Source of the DNA: Pelagirhabdus alkalitolerans
GTDB lineage: Bacteria > Bacillota > Bacilli > Bacillales > Amphibacillaceae
Direction: 5' to 3'
DNA: 64,000 nt
Assembly: GCF_900096905.1 (NCBI RefSeq)
Contig: NZ_FMYI01000003.1
Coordinates: 248,001 to 312,000 of the forward strand
Part shown: in pieces, positions 16,695-26,140 of the stretch
How positions within the stretch are numbered: the stretch's first letter is position 1
Layout of the letters: the number at the start of each line of letters is the position of its first letter
Program-made: the position numbers and the translations under genes
Notes under the pieces: model-generated
What the model was told of the DNA's origin: nothing
Databases searched by the model: none
Seen by the model: only the letters and a program-made list of their open reading frames with translations

Positions 16695-17306
16695 ATGGCG
16701 AAATTTGAATTACCAGAACTACCTTATGCATACGATGCGTTGGAGCCTTATATTGACAAGGAGACAATGAACATTCACCATACGAAGCACCACAACACAT
16801 ATGTTACGAAATTGAATGCTGCTTTAGAAGGGCATAGCGATCTTCAAGACAAATCATTAGATGAACTATTGTCTGATCTAGATGCTCTACCAAAAGACAT
16901 CCAAACAGCTGTTAGAAATAATGGTGGCGGTCATGCTAACCATAGCCTGTTTTGGACATTGTTATCACCAAATGGTGGCGGTGAACCTTCAGGCGATATT
17001 GCAAAAGCTATTGATCAAAAATTTGGTAGCTTTGATGCATTTAAAGATGAATTTAAAACAGCAGCAACAGGTCGTTTCGGATCTGGTTGGGCATGGTTAA
17101 TTGTTGATAATGGAGACATCGCAATTACTAGCACACCTAACCAAGACACACCAGTTATGGATGGTAAAACACCAATCCTAGGCTTAGATGTTTGGGAGCA
17201 TGCTTATTACCTTAAATACCAAAACAAACGCCCAGATTACATCGAAGCGTTCTGGAATGTCGTTGACTGGAATAAAGTAAACGAACTTTACAATCAAGCT
17301 AAATAA
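16695..17306 (+). CDS. sodA: Superoxide dismutase (Mn type)
   Basis: SodA converts superoxide to oxygen and hydrogen peroxide in the cytoplasm. The 203-aa protein shows the metal ligands in NIHHTKHH, GHANHSLFW and LDVWEHAYYLKYQN. It also has the GGGEPSG and FGSGWAWL segments typical of Mn/cambialistic enzymes of Bacillus. A strong AAGGAGG site precedes ATG 16695. The sodA-pbpA neighbourhood is conserved in B. subtilis. Presence of SOD shows the organism meets oxygen. Confidence 0.97.
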   Translation: MAKFELPELPYAYDALEPYIDKETMNIHHTKHHNTYVTKLNAALEGHSDLQDKSLDELLSDLDALPKDIQTAVRNNGGGHANHSLFWTLLSPNGGGEPSGDIAKAIDQKFGSFDAFKDEFKTAATGRFGSGWAWLIVDNGDIAITSTPNQDTPVMDGKTPILGLDVWEHAYYLKYQNKRPDYIEAFWNVVDWNKVNELYNQAK

Positions 17307-17314
17307 TTTCTATT

Positions 17315-17351
17315 AAAACCTGAGCCTAAAAATAGGGCTCAGGTTTTTTTC
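17315..17351 (+). terminator. Terminator after sodA
   Basis: AAAACCTGAGCC / GGGCTCAGGTTTTTTT forms a perfect GC-rich hairpin with a seven-T run. Confidence 0.9.
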
Positions 17352-17420
17352 ATAATAAATGAAATAAGTTGGAAATCATGTTATAATATCATGTACGTAA
17401 ACAAGAAGAGGTGAAGACAG

Positions 17421-19538
17421 TTGGCTTCGAAAAAAAAGAAAAAAAGAACACAGTTGCCACTAAGACTAAACGTCTTATTTCTATCTATATTTGTACTCTT
17501 TTCATTATTAATTTTACAACTTGGTGTTGTTCAAATATTAAATGGGGAAGAAGCAAGACAGAGAGTAAATGAAACAGAAAATACACGTGCTTCTCTATCC
17601 GTTCCTAGAGGTCTAATGTATGACCGGTATGGGAATCTATTATTAGATAATGAACCTCAACGTGCTATTACATATACTCCACCTAAAAATGGAGATTCTG
17701 CATTAACACGTTTAGAAATCGCGGAGAATCTTGCTGATGTGATGACCATGACAAATGATTTTGATGAACTTGAAACAATGGTTCGTGAGCGAGATAAACA
17801 AGAGTATTGGTACTTATTAAATACTGAAGAAGCAAACAGTCGCTTAACAGATGAAGAAAGAGAACTTGATACTGGTGAGCAATATCAACGTATTTTGGAT
17901 CATATTGATGAAGATGATTACAATGAATATGATTGGTCAGATGAGTATTTACTCAATGTAGTCGCGATCAAGAAAGAATTAGATCAAGCATATGAACTAT
18001 CTCCGCATACGATTAAAAATGATGATGTTTCAGAAGAAGAATTCGCACTCATATCAGAGAATCTTCATGAGTTACCAGGGATCGATGCTATTATTGATTG
18101 GGATCGTATCACTCGGTATGACTCTACTTTCTCTAGTTTCATTGGTGGTATTACCTCATCTGATGAAGGGATACCTAGTGAAGATCGAGATCGCTATCTG
18201 TCACTCGGATACAGTCGAAATGATCGAGTAGGAACGAGTGGTTTAGAGCAGCAGTATGAGAGTGTTTTACGTGGTCAAAAGGAAATTATTGAATACACGA
18301 CGGATAATAGTGGAAATATTGTTGGAACCGAAACCGTGAAAGAAGGCAAGAGTGGAAATGATTTAATTCTCTCATTAGATGTAGAATTCCAACAAGAATT
18401 AGACCGCATTGTTCAAGAAGAACTTGAAGATTTCATTAATCAAAACCCAAGTGAGAATCAATATATGGAAGATGCACTTGTCGCAGTCTTGGATCCTCAA
18501 ACGGGGGATGTACTAGGTATGTCAGGCGCACATTATAATCGTGATGAAGATCAGTTTCAAGATCAAGCTTATCGTGTAATTTACGATTCACACATTCCTG
18601 GTTCTTCAATAAAAGGTGCAACCGTGCTAACTGGTTACGACACAGGCGTTATATCGCCAGGTACTGTTATAGAAGATCGACCGATTCGAATTGCCGGAAC
18701 ACCAGTCAAACGATCTCACACAACGATGGGACGTATCGATGATTTAACTGCAATTGAAGATTCATCAAACGTCTATATGTTTGAAATTGCGATGCGCCTT
18801 GCCGGTGCGAATTATACACCAAATGAGCCGCTTCGTAATTTTGATAATGATAGTTTTCAAGAAATGCGTAGATACTTTAATCAGTTTGGGTTAGGCGCAG
18901 AAACAGGTATTGATTTGCCATATGAATCTACTGGATTCGTCGGTACTAACATACAAGACCCGGGTCTACTTCTTGACTTTGCAATCGGACAATATGACAA
19001 CTATACCACCCTCCAACTGGCACAGTATGTATCAACCATTGCAAATGATGGTTATCGCATTAGTCCAAGACTTGTTAAAGAAATTCGCCAGTCAAACGGT
19101 GATAAAGATTCATTAGGTTCTGTGATTGATAATTATAGTCCTGAAGTGAAAAATCGTATCGATATGGACGATCATTATATAGAGCGTGTCCAAGAAGGGT
19201 TTAGAAGAGTAGCAACAGACGGAACGGGTAGTGGTCACTGGGCCGATAGTCCTTATGATGTCGCGATTAAGACAGGTACGGCTCAAAACCATTTCTTTGA
19301 TGATGGTGTGCAGCAAGAAACTAATAACTTAACACTTGTCGGTTATGCTCCATATGATGAACCGGAAGTTGCATTTGCCATTGTTGTACCTAGATCTGGA
19401 ACAGGTAATGACCACAACGGTATTCACCATAATATAGGTAACCAGTTGATTGACACGTATTTCGAAATGAAAGAAGAGCGTAATGAAGATGGAATTGATG
19501 AATCGATTATTTCTGAAATGGCAGAAGATGCAGAATAA
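17421..19538 (+). CDS. pbpA: Class B penicillin-binding protein (PbpA/PBP2A-like transpeptidase)
   Basis: This is a class B peptidoglycan transpeptidase, most likely for cell elongation. The 705-aa protein has a basic N-terminus and one membrane anchor at about 20-40. A PBP dimerisation domain begins at SVPRGLMYDRYGN and has a long acidic insertion between about 120 and 200. The transpeptidase domain has the SxxK serine motif (PGSSIKG, about residue 395), SxN (DSSNVYM) and KTGTAQN. The start is TTG 17421 with GAGGTGAAG ahead of it. The position after sodA matches B. subtilis pbpA (yqgF). Confidence 0.93.
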   Translation: MASKKKKKRTQLPLRLNVLFLSIFVLFSLLILQLGVVQILNGEEARQRVNETENTRASLSVPRGLMYDRYGNLLLDNEPQRAITYTPPKNGDSALTRLEIAENLADVMTMTNDFDELETMVRERDKQEYWYLLNTEEANSRLTDEERELDTGEQYQRILDHIDEDDYNEYDWSDEYLLNVVAIKKELDQAYELSPHTIKNDDVSEEEFALISENLHELPGIDAIIDWDRITRYDSTFSSFIGGITSSDEGIPSEDRDRYLSLGYSRNDRVGTSGLEQQYESVLRGQKEIIEYTTDNSGNIVGTETVKEGKSGNDLILSLDVEFQQELDRIVQEELEDFINQNPSENQYMEDALVAVLDPQTGDVLGMSGAHYNRDEDQFQDQAYRVIYDSHIPGSSIKGATVLTGYDTGVISPGTVIEDRPIRIAGTPVKRSHTTMGRIDDLTAIEDSSNVYMFEIAMRLAGANYTPNEPLRNFDNDSFQEMRRYFNQFGLGAETGIDLPYESTGFVGTNIQDPGLLLDFAIGQYDNYTTLQLAQYVSTIANDGYRISPRLVKEIRQSNGDKDSLGSVIDNYSPEVKNRIDMDDHYIERVQEGFRRVATDGTGSGHWADSPYDVAIKTGTAQNHFFDDGVQQETNNLTLVGYAPYDEPEVAFAIVVPRSGTGNDHNGIHHNIGNQLIDTYFEMKEERNEDGIDESIISEMAEDAE

Positions 19539-19547
19539 CAACTCACT

Positions 19548-19589
19548 AAAACACCCCTTACTTTCATATTAAAAGTAAGGGGTGTTTTA
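19548..19589. terminator. Bidirectional terminator after pbpA
   Basis: AAAACACCCCTTACTTT / AAAGTAAGGGGTGTTTT forms a 17-bp perfect stem between convergent genes. Confidence 0.9.
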
Positions 19590-19592
19590 AGA

Positions 19593-20114
19593 TTAATTTT
19601 GACTCGCAATTGTATCCACAACTTCTTCCAAACTCATATCTCGACTTAATTCAAATTGACCGACTTGGATGTTAGTCCCATAGTCATGCTCCGAAAGAAA
19701 ATCTGTAAATTCTTCTCGTGAATCAATGATACTTGCTACGATCAAATAATCTGCAACTTGTGAGACAGTCATACCTTCTTCGATTGTCAAAATAAATTGA
19801 TCATTATCAGCTTCATTTTGCTCATCATTTTCTAAATCAGAATCGGCTTCACTCACGTTATTTTCATCATCACTTTCATCCTCATTTTCATCTTCATTAT
19901 CTTCTGTATAACTTTCTGGCTCAACTTCATCTAAAGTTGGCTCATCTTGTGAAATAAAATAGCCTTCTGCTTCAAGCCTGTTAATCATCTCAAGATCGGT
20001 TAATTCTTCTTGTTCGACTTCATGTGTAATGTCTTCAAATTGGTAATGATAGACTAGTATAATCAGTGTTGCTGTTATAAGACCTAGCGCAAATGCTCGC
20101 AAATAATGTTTCAT
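19593..20114 (-). CDS. Short MltG/YceG-like membrane-anchored protein
   Basis: The 173-aa protein has one N-terminal membrane segment (about 7-24) and a very acidic linker (about 70-108, rich in D, E and N). A C-terminal domain of about 60 residues (LTIEEGMTVSQVADYL and IQVGQFELSRDMSLEEVV) resembles the LysM-like N-terminal subdomain of the endolytic transglycosylase MltG. The catalytic MltG domain is absent, so it is probably a peptidoglycan-binding or regulatory protein rather than an enzyme. It starts at ATG 20114 after AGGAGTCCAT. The acidic linker could reflect a saline habitat. Confidence 0.7.
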   Translation of the reverse strand: MKHYLRAFALGLITATLIILVYHYQFEDITHEVEQEELTDLEMINRLEAEGYFISQDEPTLDEVEPESYTEDNEDENEDESDDENNVSEADSDLENDEQNEADNDQFILTIEEGMTVSQVADYLIVASIIDSREEFTDFLSEHDYGTNIQVGQFELSRDMSLEEVVDTIASQN

Positions 20115-20137
20115 ATGGACTCCTTTATGAATGTAGT

Positions 20138-20479
20138 CTAGAGTTGATTAACAACCATTTCAATGTCATATTCACTTAATTGTGTTTTCTTACTTATATC
20201 TTGAACGGAATAGCCTTGTTTATAGAGTAGTTCAACTTGTTTTTTATGATTAGATCGTGAAGATGAGGGACCTTTGAAATCCTTTAAGTCAACCTCGTTG
20301 GGCAATAATTCTTCTTCAAGAACTTTAATTTTTTTCTTCATTTGATAGTTATCTTGCAATGTTGATAACGAAAGTTGCTCAATTTGATCCTCTAATTTTT
20401 TGAATTTATCTTCAGCGAAAAAGGAAATAATAAAAATTAAAAGTGCAACAATAAGTATCGTAATTCCAGCTATGTACAT
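20138..20479 (-). CDS. Small membrane protein with coiled coil and HTH-like tail
   Basis: I do not recognise a characterised family. The 113-aa protein has a membrane segment at about 3-21, a coiled-coil-like stretch (FKKLEDQIEQLSLS to KIKVLEEELL), and a C-terminal segment (LLYKQGYSVQDISKKTQLS) resembling a helix-turn-helix. This resembles small DUF6115/SwrB-like Firmicute proteins. AGGAGGAATATAC precedes ATG 20479. It lies 23 bases upstream of the MltG-like gene and is probably in one operon with it. Confidence 0.6.
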   Translation of the reverse strand: MYIAGITILIVALLIFIISFFAEDKFKKLEDQIEQLSLSTLQDNYQMKKKIKVLEEELLPNEVDLKDFKGPSSSRSNHKKQVELLYKQGYSVQDISKKTQLSEYDIEMVVNQL

Positions 20480-20565
20480 GTATATTCCTCCAGTCTAGTC
20501 TCCTTATAGTTATAACATATTTTAAAGGTTAGGAAAATCATCAATTATAATATTGAATTAGAGAC

Positions 20566-20594
20566 TTGAAAAACATTCATTAATTTGATAATAT
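20566..20594 (+). promoter_or_regulatory. Promoter of rpmG
   Basis: TTGAAA (20566-20571) and TAATAT (20589-20594) are separated by 17 bases, about 58 bases before the rpmG start. Confidence 0.65.
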
Positions 20595-20651
20595 AATTAA
20601 GTCTGAAATGATCTAATAAATTTGACAGTTGAAAAGTTTGGAGGGATAAAC

Positions 20652-20801
20652 ATGCGTGTAAACATCACACTTGCGTGTACAGAAACAGGCGATCGTAATT
20701 ACATTACGACAAAAAATAAACGTAACAACCCAGAGCGTATTGAAATGAAAAAATATTGCCCACGTTTAAAGAAACACACATTACATCGTGAAACAAAATA
20801 A
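20652..20801 (+). CDS. rpmG: 50S ribosomal protein L33 (zinc-independent type)
   Basis: A 49-aa protein begins MRVNITLACTETGDRNY and ends HTLHRETK, clearly L33 of the large ribosomal subunit. The usual CXXC at residues 9-12 reads CTET and there is only one further Cys (KKYCPR), so it should not bind zinc; zinc-free paralogs normally replace zinc L33 when zinc is scarce. A GGAGGGATAAAC site precedes ATG 20652. Position between pbpA and the formyl-THF cyclo-ligase matches B. subtilis rpmGA. Confidence 0.95.
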   Translation: MRVNITLACTETGDRNYITTKNKRNNPERIEMKKYCPRLKKHTLHRETK

Positions 20802-20810
20802 TGTATAAAA

Positions 20811-20842
20811 GACTCTTACCTGATTCGGTAAGAGTTTTTTTA
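20811..20842 (+). terminator. Terminator after rpmG
   Basis: ACTCTTACC / GGTAAGAGT hairpin followed by TTTTTT, 10 bases after the stop codon. Confidence 0.88.
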
Positions 20843-20864
20843 AAATTATAATGAAGGTGATGTC

Positions 20865-21407
20865 ATGAAAGAGCAGTTAAGAAAACACTATTTAAATGAA
20901 TTAAAAACAATACCTGAAATAGATCGTGAGCGTATTAATCAAAAATTACAAGAACAACTTTTTCAGCATCCGAAGTGGACACAATCCAAATCGATAGGTA
21001 TTACCATTTCAGCGTGTTATGAATGGGATACGATACCGATTATTGAAAAAGCATGGTCAGAAGGAAAATATATAGCCGTACCAAAGACAGTCCCTGAAAC
21101 AAAATCAATGATATTTTATTATATCTCCAATTTTGATTATTTAAAAAAAGAAGCATTTGGATTGCTAGAGCCTGACCCGAACTATTTGGCTAAAGCAACT
21201 GATGGTGATCTTGATCTAATCATTGTACCTGGTATTGCATTTGACGATGACGGCTACCGTATTGGTCATGGTGGTGGTTACTACGATCGATATTTAGCTA
21301 AGCAAAATGTGAATACATTAAGTCTTTTGTCAAATCAACAACTTGTAAAGAAACTACCAATTGATGATTATGATATACCGGTAAAAGACTTAATCGTCGT
21401 TTATTGA
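20865..21407 (+). CDS. fthC: 5-formyltetrahydrofolate cyclo-ligase
   Basis: This enzyme uses ATP to convert 5-formyl-THF to 5,10-methenyl-THF, rescuing folate from a dead-end storage form. The 180-aa protein has the family signature RIGHGGGYYDRYL near residue 128, with VPKTVPE and LIIVPGIAFDDDGYR before it. It corresponds to B. subtilis YqgN, also next to rpmGA. It starts at ATG 20865 with GAAGGTGATGTC. Its 3' end overlaps the convergent gene by 7 bases. Confidence 0.93.
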   Translation: MKEQLRKHYLNELKTIPEIDRERINQKLQEQLFQHPKWTQSKSIGITISACYEWDTIPIIEKAWSEGKYIAVPKTVPETKSMIFYYISNFDYLKKEAFGLLEPDPNYLAKATDGDLDLIIVPGIAFDDDGYRIGHGGGYYDRYLAKQNVNTLSLLSNQQLVKKLPIDDYDIPVKDLIVVY

Positions 21408-22252
21408 TGAATCTGTTGTATTAGCATTTCTGGTTCTTGATTAACATTCGTAAATAATACGAGTAATTCATCGAGTTGCTTAGAAATGAGGATTAAAGGC
21501 ATGTAACTAGTAGTATGGTCAGTATCTTGACTAAAAGGAATGATATAGTGTTTGTATAACCCTTCAAACAATTGACCGATCACTTTCGTCTTCGTTTCTT
21601 CTGAAAATGTATTGAAATACTCGTGTTCTTGTTTAGTCAATTCAATTAAAGGTACAGCCCAATACTCATCTTGATTGATATTAAAGTGATGAATTAAGTT
21701 TTTCCATTCCCTATTCAAACGTTCAAGAGCGTCTTGTCTTACTAATGTTTGTATATGTTTTTCTGTTTGATTTTTTGGCTCCTTAAAACTTTGATATTTT
21801 TGATTAATTGAATAAACAAAAGCTTGATCGTGAGTCAATGTGTGAAAGCTATTAATACTTTTAGAATCTGTATGCCTCTCTCCGTAATGAAAAGATAGAC
21901 TTTCATAAAGGGCATCTTGATGATGATCAAAAGCACTCATTTGACTGATGTCTCGTTCATTTTCTTTCCACTTAGACATGATACCTTTTAATCGACCATT
22001 TTTGTATAGTAGGCCAACATCTTGACGTAAATAGACTGGAATATTGCTACTAGATGTAACAGACCATTCAATAGAAGGAGTTTGAATATTATCTTTAAGC
22101 AAGATTGATGTAGAACTTTCAGTTATTTGATTTTTTTCATCGATTGGGTAATAAGTTAAACTAGTAGGAATTGAAGATTGATTTGAGTGCAACACAATCC
22201 ACAAGGTAAACATTAAAAAAAGTAAGGAAAAGTATAATGAACACTTAAACAT
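21401..22252 (-). CDS. Uncharacterised membrane-anchored protein
   Basis: I do not recognise this 283-aa protein. It has one N-terminal hydrophobic segment (YFSLLFLMFTLWIVL) and a soluble exported remainder. That part is rich in Q, H, K and E, without cysteines beyond the N-terminus and without clear repeats. It is not a lipoprotein: there is no lipobox. ATG 22252 is chosen because GGAG lies 8 bases upstream; the longer GTG start at 22261 would overlap that site. It is convergent with fthC and divergent from glcK. A role in the cell envelope is only suggested by the topology. Confidence 0.6.
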   Translation of the reverse strand: MFKCSLYFSLLFLMFTLWIVLHSNQSSIPTSLTYYPIDEKNQITESSTSILLKDNIQTPSIEWSVTSSSNIPVYLRQDVGLLYKNGRLKGIMSKWKENERDISQMSAFDHHQDALYESLSFHYGERHTDSKSINSFHTLTHDQAFVYSINQKYQSFKEPKNQTEKHIQTLVRQDALERLNREWKNLIHHFNINQDEYWAVPLIELTKQEHEYFNTFSEETKTKVIGQLFEGLYKHYIIPFSQDTDHTTSYMPLILISKQLDELLVLFTNVNQEPEMLIQQIHQ

Positions 22253-22337
22253 AGTCAACACTCCAAATTGTCATAAATTTTAATCGATTTTTCATCTAAA
22301 ATTAATCTGATTTTATTTCATATTATGATTAAAAGTT

Positions 22338-22346
22338 TGCTATAAT
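22338..22346 (+). promoter_or_regulatory. Extended -10 promoter element before glcK
   Basis: TGCTATAAT gives an extended -10 (TG-N-TATAAT). It lies about 90 bases before the glcK start. No good -35 is seen. Confidence 0.5.
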
Positions 22347-22434
22347 ACTTAGAGAATCTAGAATTTGTATAACTATTAGAATTTATAATACATAGCGACC
22401 TAACATTAAAAACAATTACAAAGGAGACTTAATA

Positions 22435-23394
22435 ATGAAAAAATATTTATTTGGTGTAGATATTGGTGGAACAACAATAAAATTAGGCATTATTTCAACA
22501 GAAGGTCATATTATTGATAAATGGGAGATTACGACAAAAAAAGGCGATCAGTCTGATCAAATTCCAAATGATATTTGGGAAGCACTCAGCTTGAAAATGA
22601 ACGACCATCAGATTGATAAAAACCAGGTGCTAGGTATTGGAGCTGGTGCCCCTGGATTTGTTATGACGGAAACAGGGGTTATTGCGCAAGCGGTGAATTT
22701 AGGATGGATAGACTTTCCTTTAGGCGAATTGCTTAAAAATTTATCAGGTTTACCTGTATATATTGATAATGATGCAAACATCGCAGCTTTAGGAGAAAAC
22801 TGGTTAGGGTCTGGAGATCTAGCTGAAAACTTAGTGGCAATTACTTTAGGTACGGGTGTCGGGGGTGGCATTATAGCAAATGGCCAAATTGTTAGCGGCA
22901 CAAATGGCATGGCTGGTGAGATTGGTCATATGACGATGCAATACAATGGTGCGCCTTGTAACTGTGGACGAAATGGATGCCTTGAAACGATTGCTTCTGC
23001 AACAGGAATTGCTCGTATTACGAATGAGCGGATCGATAAGTACCCTAATTCAATTTTACGTGATATTCGATCTTTAAAAGGTAAAGTAACGGCTAAAGAT
23101 GTCTTCGATGCCTATAAAGAAAGTGACGAATTAGCAACAGAAGTTGTGAACCATATCACCGATGTATTAGGGCTTGCGATTTCTAACATTGCAACGATCG
23201 TTAATCCATCTAAAATTGTCGTCGGTGGCGGTGTCTCTAAAGCAAAAGATGCACTGTTAGTTCCACTTGAAGCGGCTTATAAGCGCTATGCTTTGCCTCG
23301 AATCGTTGAAGGAAGTTCATTTACTATCGCAAGTTTAGGGAATGACGCGGGTATTATTGGTGGTGCTTACTTAGTTAAGCAACATCAATTGTAA
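22435..23394 (+). CDS. glcK: Glucokinase (ROK family)
   Basis: GlcK phosphorylates glucose to glucose-6-phosphate with ATP. The 319-aa protein shows the ROK phosphate motifs (GVDIGGTTIKLGI at the N-terminus and ITLGTGVGGGII), the sugar-binding YIDNDANIAALGE and GEIGHM, and the zinc-binding CNCGRNGC. It matches B. subtilis GlcK (YqgR). In B. subtilis gluP (yqgP) and yqgQ lie just upstream; they are absent here and glcK has its own promoter. A strong AAAGGAGAC site precedes ATG 22435. Confidence 0.95.
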   Translation: MKKYLFGVDIGGTTIKLGIISTEGHIIDKWEITTKKGDQSDQIPNDIWEALSLKMNDHQIDKNQVLGIGAGAPGFVMTETGVIAQAVNLGWIDFPLGELLKNLSGLPVYIDNDANIAALGENWLGSGDLAENLVAITLGTGVGGGIIANGQIVSGTNGMAGEIGHMTMQYNGAPCNCGRNGCLETIASATGIARITNERIDKYPNSILRDIRSLKGKVTAKDVFDAYKESDELATEVVNHITDVLGLAISNIATIVNPSKIVVGGGVSKAKDALLVPLEAAYKRYALPRIVEGSSFTIASLGNDAGIIGGAYLVKQHQL

Positions 23395-23544
23395 ATCAAA
23401 TTATTTTCCCTTTGTAACTTAAAAAGGTATTATAGCGTCTAATCATTAGTGGGTTTGCCAAGTTAATAAAAAGGGTAAATACTTTAATGATGTGAATATA
23501 AATAGAGTCGTTCACATGTGTTTAATTTTAAGGGAGGACTATTC

Positions 23545-25443
23545 ATGTTCCAAACAAATAACAAATTAAATTTATATGTGTTAGCTAGCTTGTTATTCGG
23601 TGCTAAAACGTATATAATTTATCGATTTTTCTTTAATATTGATATTGAGAATTTTATGCAAGAGATTATACTTTTTATTAATCCTTTTGCCACAGCATTT
23701 TTAATTTTAGGGGTTAGTGTGTGGTTTAAAGAAAAACATCAAATTCGATATATTAAATATGCCATGATCTTCGGCACGTTAATTCTATATTTCAACATTT
23801 TGTTCTATAGAAACTTTGGAGACTTTCTTACGTTTCCTGTCTTGTTCCAAGGTAGTAACGCAGCCGATTTAGGATCGAGTATATTAGCGTTAGTAGAACC
23901 TTTTGATTTAATTGTTCTAGCTGACTTAATTGCGATTTGGTGGATCACAAAACGTGATCAATTAGCTATTACCGTTTCATTTCCGAAAAAGAAAAAGTTA
24001 CTTGTCTTAAGTGTGTCTTTTGTCTTTTTACTAGGGAATTATGTGTTGGCTGAAATTGAACGCCCTCAGTTGTTACAAAGAGGTTTTGACAGAGAATATC
24101 TCGTTAAAAATATTGGGTTATTTAATTTCCATGTGTACGATGTCATTCAACATTCTAGATCGCGCGCACAACGTGTGTTCGCTGATGGGAATGAATTATC
24201 TGATATTTTAAGTTATGTTGATGAACACACAACAGATAACGAAGAGACCGATATGTACGGGATTGCAGAAGATAAGAACGTTATATTTGTCACGCTCGAA
24301 TCACTCCAATCATTTGTGATTAACAATGAGTTACATGGTGAAGAGATTACACCGTTTTTAAATGAGTTGATTGATGACAGTTATTACTTTGAAAACTTTT
24401 ATCATCAAACTGAACAAGGAAAAACGGCTGATTCTGAGTTTATAATGGAGACCTCTTTATATCCACTACCGAGTGGTTCGGCTTACTTTACGCACAGTAG
24501 TAATGAATTCTTATCAACTCCCCAAATGTTAGCTGAAGAAGATTATACATCGGCAGTATTCCATGCTAACAATGCTAGTTTTTGGAATCGTAACAGTATG
24601 TACGATAATCTAGACGTTGATCATTTCTATGACATTGATGCTTACGAGGTTACAGATGACAATAGTGTCGGTTGGGGGATGAAAGATAAAGAATTCTTTG
24701 AACAATCTATGAAATATCTAACATCATTACCTGAACCGTATTATGCTAGGTTCATAACATTGACAAATCATCATCCGTTTGATTTAGATGAAGAAGATGC
24801 AACCATTGATAAATTTGATTCGAACTCACGTACATTGAATCAGTATTTCCAAACGGTTCGTTATATGGATGAAGCGATCGAAGAATTCTTTGACCACTTA
24901 AAAGCTGAAGGGATCTATGAAGACTCGTTAATTGTCATGATGGGTGACCATTATGGTATTAGTGATTTTCATGACCGTGCCATGGCACAATATTTAGAAA
25001 AAGATGAGATTACACCTTATGATCACATTCAATTGCAACGTGTACCATTCTATATTCATATGCCAGGTCATGAAGGTGAAGTCATTTCTGATATCTCAGG
25101 TCAAGTAGATGTGAAGCCAACATTAATGCACTTACTTGGCATTGACGATTCACATGATGTTTCGTTTGGTACCAATTTATTCGGGTCTGATCGTAAGGAA
25201 TATATTGCACTTCGTGATGGAAGCTTCATCACTGACGACTACATTTACACAAGAGATACTTGTTATGATCGTGAAAGTGGTGAAGTTGAAGGAACAGAAA
25301 GCACAAGTTTAATTGGTGATGAAGTTGACTCAACAGAGACGCCTTGTGGACCAATGATTGAACAGGTTGAGCAAGAGATGTCTTATTCAGACAAATTAAT
25401 TTATGGTGATTTATTTAGATTCCACGATTTTGAAACAGAATAA
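23545..25443 (+). CDS. ltaS: Lipoteichoic acid synthase-family protein (LtaS/YqgS-like)
   Basis: LtaS-type enzymes polymerise glycerol phosphate from phosphatidylglycerol on the outer face of the membrane. This 632-aa protein has five N-terminal membrane segments (to about residue 185). The extracellular sulfatase-fold domain has the metal glutamate in FVTLESLQ, the catalytic threonine in QGKTADSEF, and the Asp-His pair in MMGDHYG. Two cysteines near the C-terminus (DTCYD and TPCGP) could form a disulfide. ATG 23545 follows AGGGAGGAC; the GTG at 23518 precedes that site. The neighbour order glcK-ltaS-yqgX matches yqgR-yqgS-yqgX of B. subtilis. Whether it is a polymerase or a primase cannot be told. 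Confidence 0.92.
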   Translation: MFQTNNKLNLYVLASLLFGAKTYIIYRFFFNIDIENFMQEIILFINPFATAFLILGVSVWFKEKHQIRYIKYAMIFGTLILYFNILFYRNFGDFLTFPVLFQGSNAADLGSSILALVEPFDLIVLADLIAIWWITKRDQLAITVSFPKKKKLLVLSVSFVFLLGNYVLAEIERPQLLQRGFDREYLVKNIGLFNFHVYDVIQHSRSRAQRVFADGNELSDILSYVDEHTTDNEETDMYGIAEDKNVIFVTLESLQSFVINNELHGEEITPFLNELIDDSYYFENFYHQTEQGKTADSEFIMETSLYPLPSGSAYFTHSSNEFLSTPQMLAEEDYTSAVFHANNASFWNRNSMYDNLDVDHFYDIDAYEVTDDNSVGWGMKDKEFFEQSMKYLTSLPEPYYARFITLTNHHPFDLDEEDATIDKFDSNSRTLNQYFQTVRYMDEAIEEFFDHLKAEGIYEDSLIVMMGDHYGISDFHDRAMAQYLEKDEITPYDHIQLQRVPFYIHMPGHEGEVISDISGQVDVKPTLMHLLGIDDSHDVSFGTNLFGSDRKEYIALRDGSFITDDYIYTRDTCYDRESGEVEGTESTSLIGDEVDSTETPCGPMIEQVEQEMSYSDKLIYGDLFRFHDFETE

Positions 25444-25448
25444 ACACA

Positions 25449-25482
25449 ATAGACCCCTTACACATACTGTAAGGGGTCTATT
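25449..25482 (+). terminator. Hairpin between ltaS and yqgX
   Basis: AATAGACCCCTTAC / GTAAGGGGTCTATT forms a 14-bp perfect stem but has no T-run after it (TCCGAT). It is probably a weak terminator or an mRNA-stabilising hairpin. Confidence 0.6.
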
Positions 25483-25503
25483 CCGATACATAGGAGGATT
25501 AAG

Positions 25504-26133
25504 ATGAATGTAGAAAGAATGTCTTTAGGACAACTTGGAACAAACGGCTATATCATTTATCAAGAAAACAGTGCACTTATCATTGACCCAGGTGCTGATG
25601 AAGAGCGTATTAAGTATTTTGTTGAGCAACATCAACTCAATCCTAAAGCGATTCTATTGACACATGCACACTTTGATCATATTGGTGCAGTTGATGCAAT
25701 TCGTGATAAGTATAATATCCCGGTTTATTTACATGAGGATGAATCTGATTGGCTAGAAGATCCTAAGTTGAATAGTTCAGTCCTATTTCCGTTAGGTGAT
25801 ATTACTGCCCGAAGAGCTGATTATGGTTTATCTGAAGGCATTATGGAGATTGATGGATTTAAATTTGAAGTGCGCCATACACCTGGACACTCACCAGGCG
25901 GTGTCATATTTGTTTTTGATGAAGAAGATTTCGTGATCGCCGGGGACAGTTTATTTAATGGTGGGATTGGACGAACAGATTTACCAGGTGGGGATTATCA
26001 AGTGTTACAATCGTCAATCAAAAATCAGTTGTACACCTTGCCAGATCATTTTCAAGTTCTACCAGGACATGGTGATGTGACAACGATCGAAAAAGAAAAG
26101 CGATCAAATCCATTTGTGAGAAGTGATGATTGA
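25504..26133 (+). CDS. yqgX: MBL-fold metallo-hydrolase (YqgX, glyoxalase II-like)
   Basis: This 209-aa member of the metallo-beta-lactamase superfamily resembles hydroxyacylglutathione hydrolases. The dinuclear metal-binding motifs are THAHFDHIGAVD, RHTPGHSPGGV, AGDSLFNGGIGRTDLPGGD and the C-terminal LPGHGDVT. Bacillus lacks glutathione, so the true substrate is likely a thioester of another low-molecular-weight thiol; this is inference. AGGAGGATTAAG precedes ATG 25504. It forms the end of the glcK-ltaS block and faces the comG operon. Confidence 0.92.
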   Translation: MNVERMSLGQLGTNGYIIYQENSALIIDPGADEERIKYFVEQHQLNPKAILLTHAHFDHIGAVDAIRDKYNIPVYLHEDESDWLEDPKLNSSVLFPLGDITARRADYGLSEGIMEIDGFKFEVRHTPGHSPGGVIFVFDEEDFVIAGDSLFNGGIGRTDLPGGDYQVLQSSIKNQLYTLPDHFQVLPGHGDVTTIEKEKRSNPFVRSDD

Positions 26134-26140
26134 TCATCTC

